A stretch of 6,689 nucleotides of DNA from Acidimicrobiaceae bacterium (GTDB lineage: Bacteria > Actinomycetota > Acidimicrobiia > Acidimicrobiales > RAAP-2). Shown one piece after another: positions 5,714 to 6,689 of the stretch. Both the position numbers and the translations under genes were made by a program. A model generated the notes under the pieces. That model was given only the letters and a program-made list of their open reading frames with translations, searched no databases and had not been told where the DNA came from. The DNA is taken from the NCBI GenBank assembly GCA_003164275.1, contig PLSY01000151.1, forward strand, positions 23,279-29,967, read 5' to 3'. Numbering within the stretch: the first letter of the stretch is position 1; every line of letters starts with the position of its first letter.

Positions 5714-6157
5714 GTGCGCGAGCTGGTCGACGCGGGGAAAGTAGACCGAGTCACCCCAGACCTCACGATCGCGCGCCGCATGCTAGAGGACGCAGGCCGC
5801 CACCTTGCCACCGCGTCTGCGGCCAAGGTAGCCGGAGATTTGTCCGGTGCATACCAGCTGGCCTACGATGCCCTACGCAAGAGCGCCGCGAGCCTGCTTG
5901 AGGCACAGGGGCTGCGGGCAACCAGCCGGGGCGGGCATCTCGCGGTGCAGGATGTCGTCACCGCACAGTTCGGCACGACCGTAGGCGTTTTCCGGTCGTT
6001 CGGGAGGATCCGTCGGGCACGGAACAGCTTCGAGTACCCCAGCAGTAACAGCCCCGGCCCTGTCGGCGACGACATCGACGATGCCATCGCCGTCGCCAGC
6101 CGAGCCCGCGAGGCAGCCACGACTATCCTCGACCAGAATGTGCTTTCTCACTGGTGA
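5714..6157 (+). CDS. HEPN domain protein lacking the catalytic histidine
   Basis: A 147-residue all-alpha protein. Its core, AYQLAYDALRKSAASLLEAQG (47-67) and LRATSRGGHLAVQDVV (67-82), matches an actinobacterial HEPN family I recall by its pattern (GxLxxVxPs start, AYDAxRKAxxxxLxxQGLRxTSRGGHLAV core, RRxRNxxEYP end). HEPN proteins are often RNase toxins with an R-x4-6-H site; here the matching segment is RIRRARNSFEYP (98-109), with Phe or Tyr where the His would be, so RNase activity by that site is unlikely. It may instead be a binding, regulatory or antitoxin-like module. The start is GTG 5714 with poor ribosome sites. The frame is open upstream, but the residues there (Cys/Arg-rich) do not fit the family. 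No nucleotidyltransferase or antitoxin partner lies beside it; its 5' flank is SDR debris on the other strand. Fold confident, function unknown. Confidence 0.82.
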   Translation: MRELVDAGKVDRVTPDLTIARRMLEDAGRHLATASAAKVAGDLSGAYQLAYDALRKSAASLLEAQGLRATSRGGHLAVQDVVTAQFGTTVGVFRSFGRIRRARNSFEYPSSNSPGPVGDDIDDAIAVASRAREAATTILDQNVLSHW

Positions 6158-6278
6158 CGCCCGACAGGAGATGCACCGAGAGCCCGGGCGCAATAGGTCA
6201 TGCATTTTCTGGTCGCGGCGGCCGAGGAGCAGGCCGCCGAGGACGGCTCCTCCGATGCCGAGGCCAGTGAGAACGGCC

Positions 6279-6440
6279 ATGCTGGACCAGTCCATCGGCC
6301 GTTCGGCTCTCGATGCCGTAGCCGGCGTGGCCGGGCGGGAGCTGGACCGGGTCTCGCCCCAGGGCACGTTCGGCGGTCATCACGGCGTTAAGGCCGGCTC
6401 GTTCGGCAAAAGATCGTTCATAAGCCTCTCGGCGCGCTGA
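6279..6440 (+). CDS. Possible 53-residue small protein, unrecognised
   Basis: ATG 6279 to TGA 6440, with 43 of 53 codons ending in G or C. The N-terminal half (MLDQSIGRSALDAVAGVAG) would form an amphipathic helix and the rest is Gly/Ser/His/Lys-rich, ending in KRSFISLSAR. A weak GAG-type site precedes the ATG. The - strand across the same bases gives an equally good-looking hydrophobic peptide (ATG at 6295-6293), so at most one of the two is likely real. No family recognised. Confidence 0.22.
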   Translation: MLDQSIGRSALDAVAGVAGRELDRVSPQGTFGGHHGVKAGSFGKRSFISLSAR

Positions 6441-6499
6441 CCTGGCCCGGTACTTGGATAGTTACCGCTCAGCGTCCGATAGCTGGATCGCACGCCGAA

Positions 6500-6521
6500 C
6501 GATGGTCGACGGTGACCATCG
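6500..6521. promoter_or_regulatory. Perfect 8-bp inverted repeat
   Basis: CGATGGTC (6500-6507) and GACCATCG (6514-6521) are exact inverted copies around a 6-nt centre. In DNA this is the size of a dimeric regulator operator; in RNA it is a stable 8-bp hairpin with a 6-nt loop. It lies about 35-100 bp past the two possible stops of the - strand gene end at the window's right edge, so a terminator is also possible. No T run follows on either strand. Confidence 0.4.
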
Positions 6522-6618
6522 AGTTCGAGGAACGTCCGGGCGGTGGTGCCGGGAGCTTATTCAGTGGCGGAGGGGGCGGGCGGACCACTGCTGCCGCGGG
6601 TCGTCGCCTTCGGCGCCT

Positions 6619-6689
6619 TCATGGCTGGGTCGCCGGTGGTGCGGTCGCTGTCTGGAGCTGGGTCACGATCTGGGCGGCTTGGTCGAGCC
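6619..6689 (-). CDS. Possible 3' end of a gene entering from the right
   Basis: The - strand is open from the window edge to TGA at 6621-6619 and reads LDQAAQIVTQLQTATAPPAT plus two residues, a helical segment with a Pro/Ala tail typical of a protein C-terminus. About 15 of 22 codons end in G or C. A second - strand frame is open to TAA at 6559-6557. Too short to identify. Confidence 0.25.
   Translation of the reverse strand, partial: LDQAAQIVTQLQTATAPPATQP

Larger units (their letters stand above)
6158..6689. other. 3' stretch without a convincing gene
   Basis: About 530 bp beyond the HEPN gene. It contains two opposing small frames with good third-position G/C (+ 6279-6440 and a - strand Gly-rich helix near 6295-6205), an 8-bp-arm dyad at 6500-6521 and a possible gene end on the - strand at the right edge. 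None is strong enough to call as a firm gene, and strand assignment is ambiguous because both strands look equally coding. Confidence 0.55.

Noticed and set aside
5873..6367. 164-codon - strand frame as a full gene
   Set aside because: Most of it is antisense to the well-supported HEPN gene and shares its codon phase effects; only its N-terminal helix merits a note.
6501..6689. + strand frame from ATG 6501 open to the window edge
   Set aside because: The product is Trp/Cys/Arg-rich without a motif, starts inside the palindrome, and competes with a more protein-like - strand frame.

Overview
The window comes from a GC-rich genome with a strong G/C bias at third codon positions. It carries a DUF779 protein beside an aldehyde dehydrogenase, a Tat-type Rieske lipoprotein, a DUF6529-like membrane protein and an actinobacterial-type HEPN protein. 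Together these point to an actinomycete; I cannot place it below the phylum with confidence.

Left block (1-2475, + strand): an alcohol-oxidation operon. It holds the 3' two thirds of an ExaC/AldB-type aldehyde dehydrogenase, a DUF779 companion protein, and a complete AdhP-type zinc alcohol dehydrogenase, packed with 8 bp gaps. The expected chemistry is primary alcohol (probably ethanol) to aldehyde (AdhP) to carboxylic acid (aldehyde dehydrogenase), both NAD-linked. The operon runs into a 320 bp convergent gap with a strong two-way hairpin and one small, doubtful reading frame.

Middle block (2796-4843, - strand, read right to left): a compact envelope redox operon. A possible 47-residue leader ORF overlaps by ATGA the start of a secreted or anchored Ala/Ser/Thr-rich protein. 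Then come a five-helix DUF6529-like membrane protein and a Tat-exported Rieske [2Fe-2S] lipoprotein. A TANNNT -10 element sits 7 nt before the leader ATG, the spacing expected for a leaderless transcript. I infer that the three main products form an electron-transfer unit on the outer face of the membrane, whose substrate is unknown.

Right block (4857-6689): sparse and eroded. It holds a strong hairpin, a short direct repeat, the apparent C-terminal remnant of an NAD(P)-binding SDR-like gene on the - strand, and one convincing gene on the + strand, a HEPN-domain protein lacking the catalytic His of HEPN RNases. The last 530 bp hold only small doubtful frames and an 8-bp-arm dyad. This block looks like accessory or decaying DNA; no transposase, integrase, tRNA or CRISPR array is visible.
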